Assembly (NCBI RefSeq): GCF_001418565.1
Contig: NZ_LIQQ01000244.1
Span: forward strand, 1-43,021
Reading direction: 5' to 3'
Length of the DNA: 43,021 nt
DNA from: Streptomyces graminilatus
GTDB taxonomy: Bacteria; Actinomycetota; Actinomycetes; Streptomycetales; Streptomycetaceae
This document shows, piece after piece, positions 19,272 through 27,585 of the stretch. Both the position numbers and the translations under genes were made by a program. A model generated the notes under the pieces. It saw only the letters and a list, made by a program, of their open reading frames with translations, ran no database searches and was not told where the DNA came from. Position 1 is the first letter of the stretch. Every line of letters begins with the position of its first letter.

Positions 19272-19865
19272 CTACGCCCGAGCCGACTGAGGGAACGCAC
19301 CATCGAAGCGAAGGTTCCAGCGGCCCGTACGGCCCGTGACGACGGTAGTGGACAGCGGGCGGACGTCGAGGTTCCAGTAGGTCGAGGGCGGAGCCTTCAG
19401 CGCGTAGACAAGGGCCGCCCGGATCACCGACGGTTCGGCCACCGCGACGATCCGGCCGTTGTCGTCGGCGGGGCGCGTGTCCAGCCAGCCGCCTACCCGC
19501 CGGATGAAGTCCAGCAGTGACTCGCCGCCGTGGGGCGTCGCGCGCGGGTCGGCCAGCCAGGCGTCCACCGACTCGGGCTCCCGGGCCATCGCCTCGCCGA
19601 GGGTGAGGCCGCGCCAGCGGCCCATGTCGCAGTCCCGCAGGGCCGGCTGGACGAGGGGACCGTAGCCGAGCGCGTCCCCGGTGGCCCGGCTGCGTGGAGT
19701 CGGCGAGCAGTAGCGCAGCTCGGCCGCCGCCAGCGGCACCAGATCGTGCGCGGCGCGCTGCACCTCCTCCCAGCCGGCCTGGTCAAGCGGCCGGTCGTCG
19801 TCGAAGCGCTCGGCGAGCAGTGGAGAGCTGCGCGCGGCGGAAACGAACGTGACCCGAAGTTGCAT
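19272..19865 (-). CDS. Histidine-phosphatase-like protein lacking the catalytic RHG motif
   Basis: A 197-residue member of the histidine phosphatase superfamily by overall layout: a short beta strand at the N-terminus, YCSPTPRSRATGDALG, GESLLDFIRRVGGWLD and a late VAEPSVIRAAL strand. The diagnostic RHG near the N-terminus is replaced: VTFVSAARSSPLLAE where VRHGxx is expected. The second catalytic His (VxHGGVIR) is also replaced, by Glu in VAEPSVIR. A phosphotransfer through His is therefore unlikely, and the protein may be a pseudoenzyme or binding protein. ATG at 19865 is the natural start. It has no close operon partner: the next gene leftward is debris, and upstream the GNAT gene is 120 bases away. 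Confidence 0.75.
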   Translation of the reverse strand: MQLRVTFVSAARSSPLLAERFDDDRPLDQAGWEEVQRAAHDLVPLAAAELRYCSPTPRSRATGDALGYGPLVQPALRDCDMGRWRGLTLGEAMAREPESVDAWLADPRATPHGGESLLDFIRRVGGWLDTRPADDNGRIVAVAEPSVIRAALVYALKAPPSTYWNLDVRPLSTTVVTGRTGRWNLRFDGAFPQSARA

Positions 19866-19985
19866 GCGGCGATGGTGGGCCGGGAAGGAACGCAGGTCAA
19901 GGGGTGTTACTCAGGAGTTATCGAGAGTATGCGCCGACCGTCACCCCGATCGCCATACCTGCTTTACGGCAGTTGCGTGCCGGTT

Positions 19986-20438
19986 TCACGCGAAGTGCAG
20001 CGCCATCCAGTTTTCCGGCTTCTCGAGCGGGCTGAAGCCGATCCTCTCGTAGACGCCGTGCGCGTCGTGCGTGGCCAGCAGGACGCGGCGCACGCCGAGC
20101 AGCGCGAGGTGATCGCGCACCGCGCGCACCATCGCCGTACCGATGCCCGCGCCCCGCACCGACGGATCCACGTACACATCGCACAGCCACGCGAAGAGGC
20201 CCCGGTCGGTCACCACCCGGGCATACGCCACCTGCTCCCCCGAAGCCGCTTCGTACACCCCGAAGTTGAGCGAGTTCGGGATCACCTCGTCGAACTTCTC
20301 CCGGGGCCGGTCCAACGCCCAGTAGGCGTCGGTCGACAGCCACCGGTGGACTCGTTCGACGTCGATGCGGGTGGGGTCGGCGGAGATCTCGTAGCCCTCG
20401 GGAAGGGCGGGGGTGTGGTCGTGGGCGTGGTCGCTCAT
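19986..20438 (-). CDS. GNAT-family N-acetyltransferase
   Basis: A 150-residue acetyltransferase that would use acetyl-CoA on an unknown amine. The pyrophosphate-binding motif A is DVYVDPSVRGAGIGTAMVRA, and motif B is LLATHDAHGVYERIGFSPLE. The N-terminus is His-rich (MSDHAHDHTP). ATG at 20438 is divergent from the DUF6461 gene, with 92 bases between the two starts. No specific substrate can be named. Confidence 0.9.
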   Translation of the reverse strand: MSDHAHDHTPALPEGYEISADPTRIDVERVHRWLSTDAYWALDRPREKFDEVIPNSLNFGVYEAASGEQVAYARVVTDRGLFAWLCDVYVDPSVRGAGIGTAMVRAVRDHLALLGVRRVLLATHDAHGVYERIGFSPLEKPENWMALHFA

Positions 20439-20530
20439 GGCGGCAGGGTCACAGGCCGGGCCGGGCGTTGTCGAGCCGTTTTCGCCCTTCGGACAGCCGC
20501 GTTGTCAGTGGTGGCTGCCATGCTGCGCCC

Positions 20531-21148
20531 ATGACTGGAACGACGACCGCCGCCGACTACACCTGGCTCGAAGAGCAGTACGAAGGGCTGATGCAGGCCT
20601 ACTGCGTCACGCTCGTCAAGGGAATCAGTCCCGACGGGCTGCTTCATGAGCTGGGCGCCGAGTCCGTACTGCGGGTGACTGGCGTGGAGGCGCTGTTCGA
20701 GCCGTCGTGCGGGGCAGGGGAAGGGTACAGGGGCGACCTGATGTTCGTCGGTGTCGCAGCCGTTGGGGACTGGTCACTGATGGTGGAGTACAACGGCTAT
20801 GTGGGTATCAGGGAGGCCGCCATGGGTCCCGTGTCCCGAGGGCGCACCGTGGTCTCCCACTTCCGCAACGTCAACGCGGTGGACTACTTCTACTGGTTCG
20901 AGGACGGGGACCTGCGGCTGCGCTTCGAGCCGCTGTTCCCGAGCCTCCGGAACGGCAGCCACCCCGACGAACTCCTCACCGAGATGCGGGAATCGGGCTT
21001 CGACCTCACCGAGGACGACAAGGACAGAGACTTCGACGGGCACACGGAGGCCGCCTTCGCTCTCGCCCATCGCCTCACAGGTGTGCACCTCACCCCCGAG
21101 CTGTTCGAGTCCCTGGACTTCACCTGCGGCCTGATATCCCTGCCTTGA
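20531..21148 (+). CDS. DUF6461 family protein
   Basis: A 205-residue protein of a family frequent and often multi-copy in actinomycetes, function unknown. It reads YTWLEEQYEGLMQAYCVTLV at the N-terminus, then DWSLMVEYNGYVGIRE, VVSHFRNVNAVDYFYWFEDG, LRLRFEPLFPSLRNG, and a C-terminal LAHRLTGVHLTPELFESL. This is the arrangement expected for DUF6461. No signal peptide or membrane helix. ATG at 20531 is preferred; an upstream start at 20468 would place the start within the divergent promoter region. It is convergent with the MocR gene. Confidence 0.7.
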   Translation: MTGTTTAADYTWLEEQYEGLMQAYCVTLVKGISPDGLLHELGAESVLRVTGVEALFEPSCGAGEGYRGDLMFVGVAAVGDWSLMVEYNGYVGIREAAMGPVSRGRTVVSHFRNVNAVDYFYWFEDGDLRLRFEPLFPSLRNGSHPDELLTEMRESGFDLTEDDKDRDFDGHTEAAFALAHRLTGVHLTPELFESLDFTCGLISLP

Positions 21149-21149
21149 C

Positions 21150-21205
21150 TCAGACGCTCAGACACTCAGACTCAGACTCAGACTCAAACTCAGGCTCAGG
21201 CTCAG
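21150..21205. repeat. Degenerate ACTCAG hexanucleotide tract
   Basis: About nine imperfect copies of (A/G)CTCAG separate the DUF6461 stop from the MocR stop (21202). It is intergenic and convergent. Slippage here would not change a protein except at the last codons of MocR. Confidence 0.75.
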
Positions 21206-22632
21206 ATAGCGTCCAGGGCCGTGCGCAGCCTTCGTACGCCCTCCCCAACCTCCCCCGTCCCAGCCACCGCCGCGAAGCTCAACCTGACGTGCGCGGCCGG
21301 GGGTTCGGCGCTGAAGTAGGGGCGGCCGGGAGTGATCGCGACGCCCGCGCGCAGGGCGGCGGCGACAAAGGCCGTGTCGTCCGTGCCGTCGGGAAGGCGC
21401 AGCCAGAGGTGGTAGCCGCCCGACGGGATGTGGGGCAGCGACAGTTCCGGGAGGGTGCTCAGCAGCGCCGATGTCATGGCGTCCCGGCGCACCCTCAACT
21501 CCGTTGACACCGACCGCAGATGACGCGGCCAGGCCGGTGACCCCACGAGTTCGAGTGCCGCTTCCTGCAAGGGACGCGGGACGAAGAAGGTGTCGACGAT
21601 CTGGATGGCGCGGAGCCGTTCCAGTACCGGGCCCCGGGCCGCGAGCGCGCTCACCCGGAAGCTCGGCGAGGTCGCCTTGGTGAGCGAGCCGACGTGGACG
21701 ACCACGCCGTCGGGATCCTCCGCCGCCAGCGGACGCGGCAGCGGAGCCGCGTCCTCGTGCACCAGCCGCCGTACGAAGTCGTCCTCGATCACGAAGGCAC
21801 CGGCCTCACGGGCGATCCGCAGCACCTCCGCGCGCCGCCGCGGCGCGAGCACTGCCCCGGTCGGGTTCTGGAACAGGGGCTGGCAGACGAACACCCGGGC
21901 ACCGGTCGCCCGGAACGCGTCGGCCAGCAGCTCCGGGCGTACCCCGTCCGCGTCCACCGGGACCGGCACCGGGCGCAGGCCGGCCGCGCGGGCGATCGCC
22001 AGCATGCCGGGATAGGTGGGCGACTCGACCAGCACCGGGGCGCCGGGCGGGGCGAGGGCGCGCAGGGCTGTCGTCAGGGCCGCCTGGCCGCCCGCCGTGA
22101 TCAGTACCTCTGCCGCCGTGACAGCGCCGCCGATGCCCCGCGCGAACCACTCGCGCAGCTCCGGCAGCCCGTCCAGGGGCGGCCGGCCCCACGCGCCGGG
22201 ACGGCGTCCGGCACGGGACAGGGCCGCCGCCATCGCCCGCTCGGGCTGGAGGGAGGGGTGCAGATAACCGCCGCTGAACTCGATCACCCCGGGCGGCGGC
22301 GCGGCCAGCGAGACGACGACACCGGCCGCGTCCACCGTGCGCGGTACGAGGTCGGCGGCGCCGTCCGCGCTCAGGGCGACCTCCTGCCAGGAGGTGTCCC
22401 CGGCGGGGGCGGACGCGGGGCGGGCCTGCGCCCGGTACGCGCCGGCTCCCGGCCGGGTCACGACCAGGCCCTCGGCGGCCAGTTGCGCGAGCGCCCTGGA
22501 GACGGTCACCGGGCTCACCCGGAAGCGCTCGACGAGTTCCCGGCTCGACGGGAGCTTTCCACCTGGAGAGTAGCGGTTCAGCTCCGATCGCAGCCTGTTC
22601 GCCAGTTCACCTACACTGCTACGCTCTTGCAT
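21202..22632 (-). CDS. MocR-type regulator (GntR winged helix fused to class I aminotransferase)
   Basis: Transcriptional regulator that uses PLP as effector cofactor. The 476-residue protein has a GntR winged helix at about 5-70 (LPSSRELVERFRVSPVTVSR), then a class I aminotransferase domain with SPTYPG, QNPTG (255-259), VIEDDF (Asp284) and the PLP Lys319 in GSLTKATSPSFR. It starts at ATG 22632, which shares the bases CATG with the divergent EamA gene start at 22631. MocR proteins often control the divergent gene and bind direct repeats there, so control of the EamA transporter is likely. The effector is unknown. Confidence 0.9.
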   Translation of the reverse strand: MQERSSVGELANRLRSELNRYSPGGKLPSSRELVERFRVSPVTVSRALAQLAAEGLVVTRPGAGAYRAQARPASAPAGDTSWQEVALSADGAADLVPRTVDAAGVVVSLAAPPPGVIEFSGGYLHPSLQPERAMAAALSRAGRRPGAWGRPPLDGLPELREWFARGIGGAVTAAEVLITAGGQAALTTALRALAPPGAPVLVESPTYPGMLAIARAAGLRPVPVPVDADGVRPELLADAFRATGARVFVCQPLFQNPTGAVLAPRRRAEVLRIAREAGAFVIEDDFVRRLVHEDAAPLPRPLAAEDPDGVVVHVGSLTKATSPSFRVSALAARGPVLERLRAIQIVDTFFVPRPLQEAALELVGSPAWPRHLRSVSTELRVRRDAMTSALLSTLPELSLPHIPSGGYHLWLRLPDGTDDTAFVAAALRAGVAITPGRPYFSAEPPAAHVRLSFAAVAGTGEVGEGVRRLRTALDAI

Positions 22633-22672
22633 GAGAGCACACGATAGCGCTACCGCACCGACTCCGATAGCG
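22612..22672. promoter_or_regulatory. Divergent MocR/EamA promoter zone inside coding sequence
   Basis: TACGCT (22620-22625) lies 5 bases before the plus-strand ATG, and TATCGT on the minus strand lies about 8 bases before the minus-strand ATG; both are candidate -10 elements for leaderless mRNAs. CGATAGCG occurs twice about 20 bases apart near 22643 and 22663, a direct repeat of the kind bound by MocR proteins. No ribosome-binding site precedes either start. Confidence 0.4.
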
Positions 22673-23740
22673 GTCAGCGGCCACCCGGAGACCCCGGGCG
22701 CCCGCACCACCCCACTCCCCGGGAAGTCCACGGCCCGCAGCAGCACCGGCCCTCTTCCCGGGAAGTCCACGGCCCGCAGCACCGGCAGCCCTCACTCCGA
22801 GAAGTCCCCGGCCGACAACGCCGGCCCGCTCTCCCGGAACTCCTCGGCCCGCAGCGCCGAGCCGCTCCCCGGCAAGGCCTCCGTCCGCCGCGCCGGGACT
22901 CTTCAGGCCGCCCTCGGTGTCACCGCCTTCTCGCTCACGTTCCCCGCCACCGCCTGGGGCCTGGAGGGCTTCGGTCCGTGGTCGCTGGTGGCCGTGCGGT
23001 CCGTCCTGGCGGCTGTCATCGCGGGCGGCTGTCTGCTGGCGCTTCGCGTGCCGCTGCCCGACCGCCGCCACCGGGCAGGGCTCCTGGTCGTCGCCGCCGG
23101 AGTCGTCGTCGGCTTTCCGCTTCTCACCACGCTCGCCCTCCGGACGTCGACCACCGCGCACGCCGCCGTCGTGGTCGGCCTGCTGCCGCTGACGACGGCC
23201 CTCCTCTCGGCGCTGCGTATGGGCACCCGCCCCTCGCGCACCTTCTGGGCGGCGGCCCTGGCGGGCGCGGCGGCCGTCCTCGCGTTCACCGTCCAGCAGA
23301 GCGGCGGCGCCCTGACCAGCGCCGACGCCTACCTTTTCGGTGCCCTGCTGGTCTGCGCGGCCGGTTACACCGAGGGTGGCCGGCTGGCCCGGGTCATGCC
23401 GGGCTGGCAGGTCATCGGCTGGGCGCTGGTGCTGTGCCTGCCGCTCACGGCGCCCGCCGCCGCGCTGGCGCTGTCGTACGAGCCCGTACACCTCAGCGCG
23501 CACAGCGTGATCGGGCTGCTGTGGGTGGCGGCGGGGTCGCAGTTCCTCGGTCTGGTCGTCTGGTACCGGGGCATGGCCGCGATCGGCATCCCGAAGGCCA
23601 GCCAGTTGCAGTTGGCTCAGCCCCTGCTCACACTGGTGTGGTCGGTCCTGCTGCTGGGCGAGCAGTTGACGCCGGCCGCTCCGCTGACAGCGGCGGCCGT
23701 GCTGGTCTGCATCGCCGTCACCCAGCGGGCCCGAGGCTGA
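22631..23740 (+). CDS. EamA/RhaT-family (DMT) transporter with a repeat-rich N-terminal extension
   Basis: Ten-helix drug/metabolite transporter of the cytoplasmic membrane. Residues from about 87 to 365 hold the two EamA repeats (LQAALGVTAFSLTFPATAWG ... TALLSALRMGTRPSRTFW and LIS-like second half with GMAAIGIPKASQLQLAQPLL). The first 85 residues are unlike the family: proline/serine-rich, with recurring PLPGKSTARS units. No other ATG or GTG is in frame before the first helix, so the extension seems to be translated if the gene starts at 22631. Transported substrate unknown; related pairs often export amino acids. Divergent MocR gene probably regulates it. DUF1918 follows after 21 bases. Confidence 0.8.
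   Translation: MRAHDSATAPTPIAVSGHPETPGARTTPLPGKSTARSSTGPLPGKSTARSTGSPHSEKSPADNAGPLSRNSSARSAEPLPGKASVRRAGTLQAALGVTAFSLTFPATAWGLEGFGPWSLVAVRSVLAAVIAGGCLLALRVPLPDRRHRAGLLVVAAGVVVGFPLLTTLALRTSTTAHAAVVVGLLPLTTALLSALRMGTRPSRTFWAAALAGAAAVLAFTVQQSGGALTSADAYLFGALLVCAAGYTEGGRLARVMPGWQVIGWALVLCLPLTAPAAALALSYEPVHLSAHSVIGLLWVAAGSQFLGLVVWYRGMAAIGIPKASQLQLAQPLLTLVWSVLLLGEQLTPAAPLTAAAVLVCIAVTQRARG
22715..22895. repeat. Tandem repeat coding for the EamA N-terminal extension
   Basis: The segment TCCCCGGGAAGTCCACGGCC and its continuation CGCAGC-CACCGGC occurs at 22716-22750 and 22756-22785, with degenerate copies beyond (GAGAAGTCCCCGGCC, then CGGCAAGGCCTCC). The unit is a multiple of three in effect, so the reading frame stays open. 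Confidence 0.6.
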
Positions 23741-23761
23741 ACGCCGAGAGGAGACCCTCAG

Positions 23762-23956
23762 ATGCGCGCAACCGTGGGCGACCAGCTTGTCCAGCACGGC
23801 AGGGTGGTCGGTCAGCACGACCAGGTCACGGAAGTCGTCGAGGTCCTGGGCGAGGAGGGCACTCCCCCGTACCGCGTCCGTTTCCCGGACGGGCACGAGG
23901 CAGTGATGTCCCCCGGCCCCGACTGCCAGGTCCGCCACAAGGGCGAGGACCGCTAG
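23762..23956 (+). CDS. DUF1918 domain protein
   Basis: A 64-residue protein of the DUF1918 family, common in actinomycetes and of unknown role. It begins MRATVGDQLVQHGRVVG, with the family pattern GDxLVxxGRxVG...RxGxIxEVxG...PPYxVRWxDGHEA, seen here as PPYRVRFPDGHEAVMSPGPD. GGAGAC precedes the ATG. It lies 21 bases after the EamA gene and is probably in the same transcript. Confidence 0.85.
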   Translation: MRATVGDQLVQHGRVVGQHDQVTEVVEVLGEEGTPPYRVRFPDGHEAVMSPGPDCQVRHKGEDR

Positions 23957-24032
23957 AGAACAACCGTTCGGGATGCGCTGACGTCGGTGCGCCGGTCGTC
24001 GGCGCACCGAGACCTCAGTGGGTCGAACTTCG

Positions 24033-25367
24033 TCAGCGCGGTGGCATCGCCGGCTGCTGATAGTGGTCGGCGACCACCCGCGCCATGGCGCCGATCCGGT
24101 CGGCGCCCACTTCCTTGGCAGCGAAGAAGACGTGCCCCTTCGCCTCGGGGTAGCCCTGGGCGAAGGTCAGATGGCGGGACAGCTCGGCCGGGTCCTGCCA
24201 GGCCGCTGGCTGCGCCGGGTCGCCCGCCTTGTACAGCGCCTCACCGACGTAAAGCTTCGTGCCCGTGCCCTTCGCGACCCCCGCCCACCAGGGCAGAAGC
24301 TTGGCGTAGTCGGCCGCGGCGAAGCCGATGTTCCAGTAGATCTGAGGGCAGATGTAGTCGATCCAGTTCTGCCGCACCCATTTCCTGGTGTCCGCGTACA
24401 GGTCGTCGTACGTCTCCACACCACCGCGCGTGTCCGAGCCGAGCGGGTCGGTCGACGCGTTGCGCCAGACGCCGAAGGGGCTGATCCCGAAGTCGGCGCC
24501 GGGGCGTACGGCCTTGATGCGGGCGGCCATCTCCTGGACCAGCTTGTCGATGTTGTCGCGCCGCCAGGAGGCCCGGCCGGGGAAGTCCCCGCCGTACTCC
24601 TCGTACGCGGCGTCGTCGTCGAAGGTCTGGCCGGCGACCGGGTACGGATAGAAGTAGTCGTCCCAGTGGACGCCGTCGATGTCGTACTTGCGCACCGCGT
24701 CGAGCATCGCGTCCTGGACGAAGGCGCGGACCTCCGGCAGACCGGGGTTGTAGTACAGCTTGCCGCCGTACGGCACCACCCAGTCCGGGTTCCTGCGCGC
24801 CGGGTGGGAGGCGATCAGCTTGCCGGGGTCGGTGTTGTTGGCGATGCGGTACGGGTTGAACCAGGCGTGCAGTTCGAGACCGCGGGCGTGCGCCTCCTGG
24901 ACCGCCGTGCCCAGCGGGTCCCAGCCGGGGTCCTTGCCCTGGGTTCCGGTGAGGACCTGCGACCAGGGCTCGTACGGCGAGGACCACAGGGCGTCGGCGG
25001 TCGGGCGGACCTGGAGGAACACCGCGTTGAGGTGGCGGCTCACCGCCGTGTCGAGGTGGGTGATCAGCTCGGCGCGCTGCTGGGCGGCTGTCAGCCCCGT
25101 CTTTGACGGCCAGTCCCGGTTGGAGACCGTCGCCAGCCACATGCCCCGCAGTTCACCCGTCGCCCGCATGCCCTTGCTCCCACCGTTGGCCTCGCTCCCG
25201 CCGTTGCCCCCGCCCTTGCCGTAGCCCTCGTCCCGGCCGTCGGCTCCGCTCGGTTCCGCGCCGGCCGGTGCGGCTCCCGCCGTCGCCGCGCCGGCAATGA
25301 GCGTCGACAGGGCGGTCACCGCGAACGCCCGCCGTGACATGCGCGCGTGCCGCGTCTTCCCACTCAT
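24033..25367 (-). CDS. Tat-exported glycoside-hydrolase-like protein (GHL10 / DUF187)
   Basis: An exported TIM-barrel protein of the glycosyl hydrolase-like GHL10 family, thought to act on cell-envelope or peptidoglycan-linked glycans; the true substrate is unknown. The 444-residue protein begins with RMSRRAFAVTALSTLIAG, a twin-arginine signal, and an AGA-type cleavage region. A Gly/Asn-rich linker follows at about 46-65. The catalytic domain starts ELRGMWLATVSNRDWPSK and has VFLQVRPTADALWSS, WFNPYRIAN, IDGVHWDDYFYPYP and YICPQIYWNIGF, all in family order. I use ATG 25367 with GGAGG upstream; earlier frame is unlikely. Divergent from the acyl-CoA dehydrogenase gene. Confidence 0.85.
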   Translation of the reverse strand: MSGKTRHARMSRRAFAVTALSTLIAGAATAGAAPAGAEPSGADGRDEGYGKGGGNGGSEANGGSKGMRATGELRGMWLATVSNRDWPSKTGLTAAQQRAELITHLDTAVSRHLNAVFLQVRPTADALWSSPYEPWSQVLTGTQGKDPGWDPLGTAVQEAHARGLELHAWFNPYRIANNTDPGKLIASHPARRNPDWVVPYGGKLYYNPGLPEVRAFVQDAMLDAVRKYDIDGVHWDDYFYPYPVAGQTFDDDAAYEEYGGDFPGRASWRRDNIDKLVQEMAARIKAVRPGADFGISPFGVWRNASTDPLGSDTRGGVETYDDLYADTRKWVRQNWIDYICPQIYWNIGFAAADYAKLLPWWAGVAKGTGTKLYVGEALYKAGDPAQPAAWQDPAELSRHLTFAQGYPEAKGHVFFAAKEVGADRIGAMARVVADHYQQPAMPPR

Positions 25368-25582
25368 TCCCGTACCTCCGCTGTGCGCTGTGTCGGACAA
25401 GTCACAGACCGTCCTCACCGGTCCCGGGTCACACTCCCATGTGAGGCCCCGACAATTGGTCAATGGCTCCCGCAGGTAACGTGCGGGTTTGGCGCGGACC
25501 CCGGACGGACGGAAGATCCCGGACAACGGCGGGGCCCGCGAAGGCCGAAAGGCCACCGGAGATGAACAGCGAAAGGGACGAT

Positions 25583-26455
25583 GTGACGGACAGCCCAGCG
25601 GGAGAGATCTCGCGCGTCGGAGTTGTGGGCTGCGGCCAGATGGGAGCGGGCATCGCCGAGGTGTGCGCCCGCTCCGGGCTGGACGTGAAGGTCGCCGAGA
25701 CCACCGGCGAAGCACTGGAGTTCGGCCGTACCCGGCTGGTCAACTCCCTTTCCAAGGCCGCCGAACGCGGCAAGATCACCGAGGAGGAGCGGGACGAGGC
25801 GCTGGCTCGGCTCAGCTTCACCACCGACCTCGGTGAGTTCGCCGACCGCGACCTGGTGATCGAGGCCGTCGTCGAGAACGAGCAGGTGAAGACCGAGATC
25901 TTCCAGGTGCTCGACCATGTGACCGGCCCGGACACGATTCTCGCCTCGAACACCTCCTCGATCCCCCTGGTACGGCTGGCCGTCGCCACCTCCCGGCCCG
26001 ACCAGGTCGTGGGCATCCACTTCTTCAACCCGGCCCCGGTGCAGAAGCTCGTCGAGCTGATCCCGGCGCTCACCACCTCCGAGGCCAGCCTCGCCCGTGC
26101 GCAGCGGTTCGCCGAGAAGGCCCTCGGCAAGCACGCGATCCGCGCCCAGGACCGCTCGGGCTTCGTGGTGAACGCCCTGCTGATCCCGTATCTGCTCTCC
26201 GCGATCCGGATGTTCGAGTCGGGCATGGCCAGTCGCGAGGACATCGACAACGGCATGGAGCTGGGCTGTGCCCACCCGATGGGCCCGCTGAAGCTGTCCG
26301 ACCTGATCGGCCTGGACACGGTCGCCTCGATCGCGTTCAGCATGTACGAGGAGTACCGGGAGCCGCTGTACGCCGCTCCCCCGCTGCTCCAGCGCATGGT
26401 CGACGCGGGCCGGCTGGGCCGGAAGTCGGGGTCGGGCTTCTACACGTACGCGTAG
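25583..26455 (+). CDS. 3-hydroxybutyryl-CoA dehydrogenase
   Basis: NAD-dependent oxidation of 3-hydroxyacyl-CoA (or reduction of acetoacetyl-CoA) in cytosolic fatty-acid or polyester metabolism. The 290-residue protein has the Rossmann GxGxxG loop VGVVGCGQMGAGIAEVCARS, the catalytic segment ILASNTSSIPL, GIHFFNPAPVQKLVEL with the catalytic His, and the C-terminal domain beginning DRSGFVVNALLIPYLL and ending HPMGPLKLSDLIGLD. I prefer GTG at 25583 with GAAAGGG 4 bases upstream; ATG at 25562 (7 residues longer) has GGAG abutting it and is the other option. A perfect terminator hairpin follows. Confidence 0.92.
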   Translation: MTDSPAGEISRVGVVGCGQMGAGIAEVCARSGLDVKVAETTGEALEFGRTRLVNSLSKAAERGKITEEERDEALARLSFTTDLGEFADRDLVIEAVVENEQVKTEIFQVLDHVTGPDTILASNTSSIPLVRLAVATSRPDQVVGIHFFNPAPVQKLVELIPALTTSEASLARAQRFAEKALGKHAIRAQDRSGFVVNALLIPYLLSAIRMFESGMASREDIDNGMELGCAHPMGPLKLSDLIGLDTVASIAFSMYEEYREPLYAAPPLLQRMVDAGRLGRKSGSGFYTYA

Positions 26456-26480
26456 ATCTCACCCGGCGTCACATCTCGCC

Positions 26481-26524
26481 ATGCCATGGGCCCGGCACTC
26501 CTCCGAGTGCCGGGCCCATGGCAT
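26481..26524 (+). terminator. Terminator with a 20-bp perfect stem
   Basis: ATGCCATGGGCCCGGCACTC (26481-26500) pairs perfectly with 26505-26524 around CTCC. It follows the dehydrogenase stop by 25 bases. It lacks a T-run, so it may act as a strong pause and mRNA end. Confidence 0.9.
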
Positions 26525-26648
26525 TCACACACCGTGTGCGCACCGGACACGCATATGCCCCGCGCACACTCTCCCCGCGCGCCCACCAGGCGGGTTGACT
26601 CTCCATGTACACGCAAGGGATGTGACGACTACGGAAAGGAGCGGACAC

Positions 26649-26906
26649 GTGACCGCCGATCCCGAGCATCCCGTGGCCCATGGAGAACTCGCGGAGTTAC
26701 GCCGCCGCCTCGATGTCGCGTACGCGCGCGTCGAGGGAGGGCTGGCCCTGCTCAGCCATCGCACGAAGGAGACGGACAAGGAACTCGACGATCTGAGCAC
26801 TCGTGTCGTCCACCTCGAACACGGCCGATGGCCCCTGCCCGCCGTGGCGTCCCTCACCGCCCTCGGGGCACTCGCTGTGACACTCTGGCAGGCCCTGGGG
26901 CGATGA
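26649..26906 (+). CDS. Small coiled-coil membrane protein
   Basis: An 85-residue protein with no named family that I can support. It has a charged heptad-type coiled coil (about residues 12-55: LAELRRRLDVAYARVEGG; KETDKELDDLSTRVVHLEH) and a C-terminal hydrophobic helix (PLPAVASLTALGALAVTLW). It resembles tail-anchored membrane proteins. AAAGGAG lies 8 bases before GTG 26649, a better start than the longer reading from 26481, which would run through the terminator hairpin. It is convergent with the NUDIX gene. Confidence 0.65.
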   Translation: MTADPEHPVAHGELAELRRRLDVAYARVEGGLALLSHRTKETDKELDDLSTRVVHLEHGRWPLPAVASLTALGALAVTLWQALGR

Positions 26907-26916
26907 GATCGGCGCC

Positions 26917-27456
26917 CTAGGAGTCGTGGCCGAGCCTGAGATGGTGCAACAGCAGTAGCGCGGCTGCCATGTTGGCGGCCGGGACCTCTCCGCGGGCGAC
27001 CATGTCGGGGACGAGTTTGAGGGGGACCCACTCCCGGCGGTCCGACTCGAAGTCGTCCACGGGGTGGCCGATGTACTCGCCCTCCTCGGCCCAGTAGATG
27101 TGGTGCCGGGCGTCGGTGAGCCCGTTGGACGGCTCGACGCTCATCAGGTGCCGCAGCGGTCCCGGTCGCCAGCCCGTCTCCTCCTCCAGTTCTCTGGCCG
27201 CGGCGACGACGATGTCCTCGCCGTCCTCCACGACCCCGGCCGCGAGTTCCCATCCCCAACTGTCCGTGATGAACCGGTGCCGCCAGAGCAGGAGCACCTC
27301 GTTGGCCTCGTTCACCACCGTGGCCACGGCGACGGGCCGCAGCCGTATGAGGAAGTGGTCGAGGTGCCGCCCGTCGGGCAGCTCGACATCCGCGAGATTG
27401 ACGCTGAACCAGCGGTTTTCATACACAGTTTGTTCGTTCTGTTTCGTCCACTGCAC
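26917..27456 (-). CDS. NUDIX hydrolase
   Basis: Hydrolase of nucleoside-diphosphate-linked substrates. The 179-residue protein contains the full Nudix box GX5EX7REUXEEXGU as GVVEDGEDIVVAAARELEEE-TGW, with the ADP-ribose-type pattern HFLIRLRPVAVATVVNE upstream. I choose GTG at 27456 with GGAAGGTGG upstream rather than the reading starting at 27522, because the extra residues contain no family sequence. The substrate (ADP-ribose or other) is not determined. Confidence 0.88.
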   Translation of the reverse strand: MQWTKQNEQTVYENRWFSVNLADVELPDGRHLDHFLIRLRPVAVATVVNEANEVLLLWRHRFITDSWGWELAAGVVEDGEDIVVAAARELEEETGWRPGPLRHLMSVEPSNGLTDARHHIYWAEEGEYIGHPVDDFESDRREWVPLKLVPDMVARGEVPAANMAAALLLLHHLRLGHDS

Positions 27457-27585
27457 GGTTCTGCCACCTTCCGCCGAGTAGATGGCAATATGGCAGCAGG
27501 AACGTGCTGACAGCAGGCGCACAGAATTCCACTCGTGCGCGGTTACCCGAAATGCCGCGCGTCAAAGGCGCCTCACGACGGACGT

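Noticed and set aside
25429..25444. TCACA-N6-TGTGA in the gap between the glycoside-hydrolase-like gene and the dehydrogenase
   Set aside because: It has the reverse arm order of a CRP site and short arms; insufficient to call an operator.
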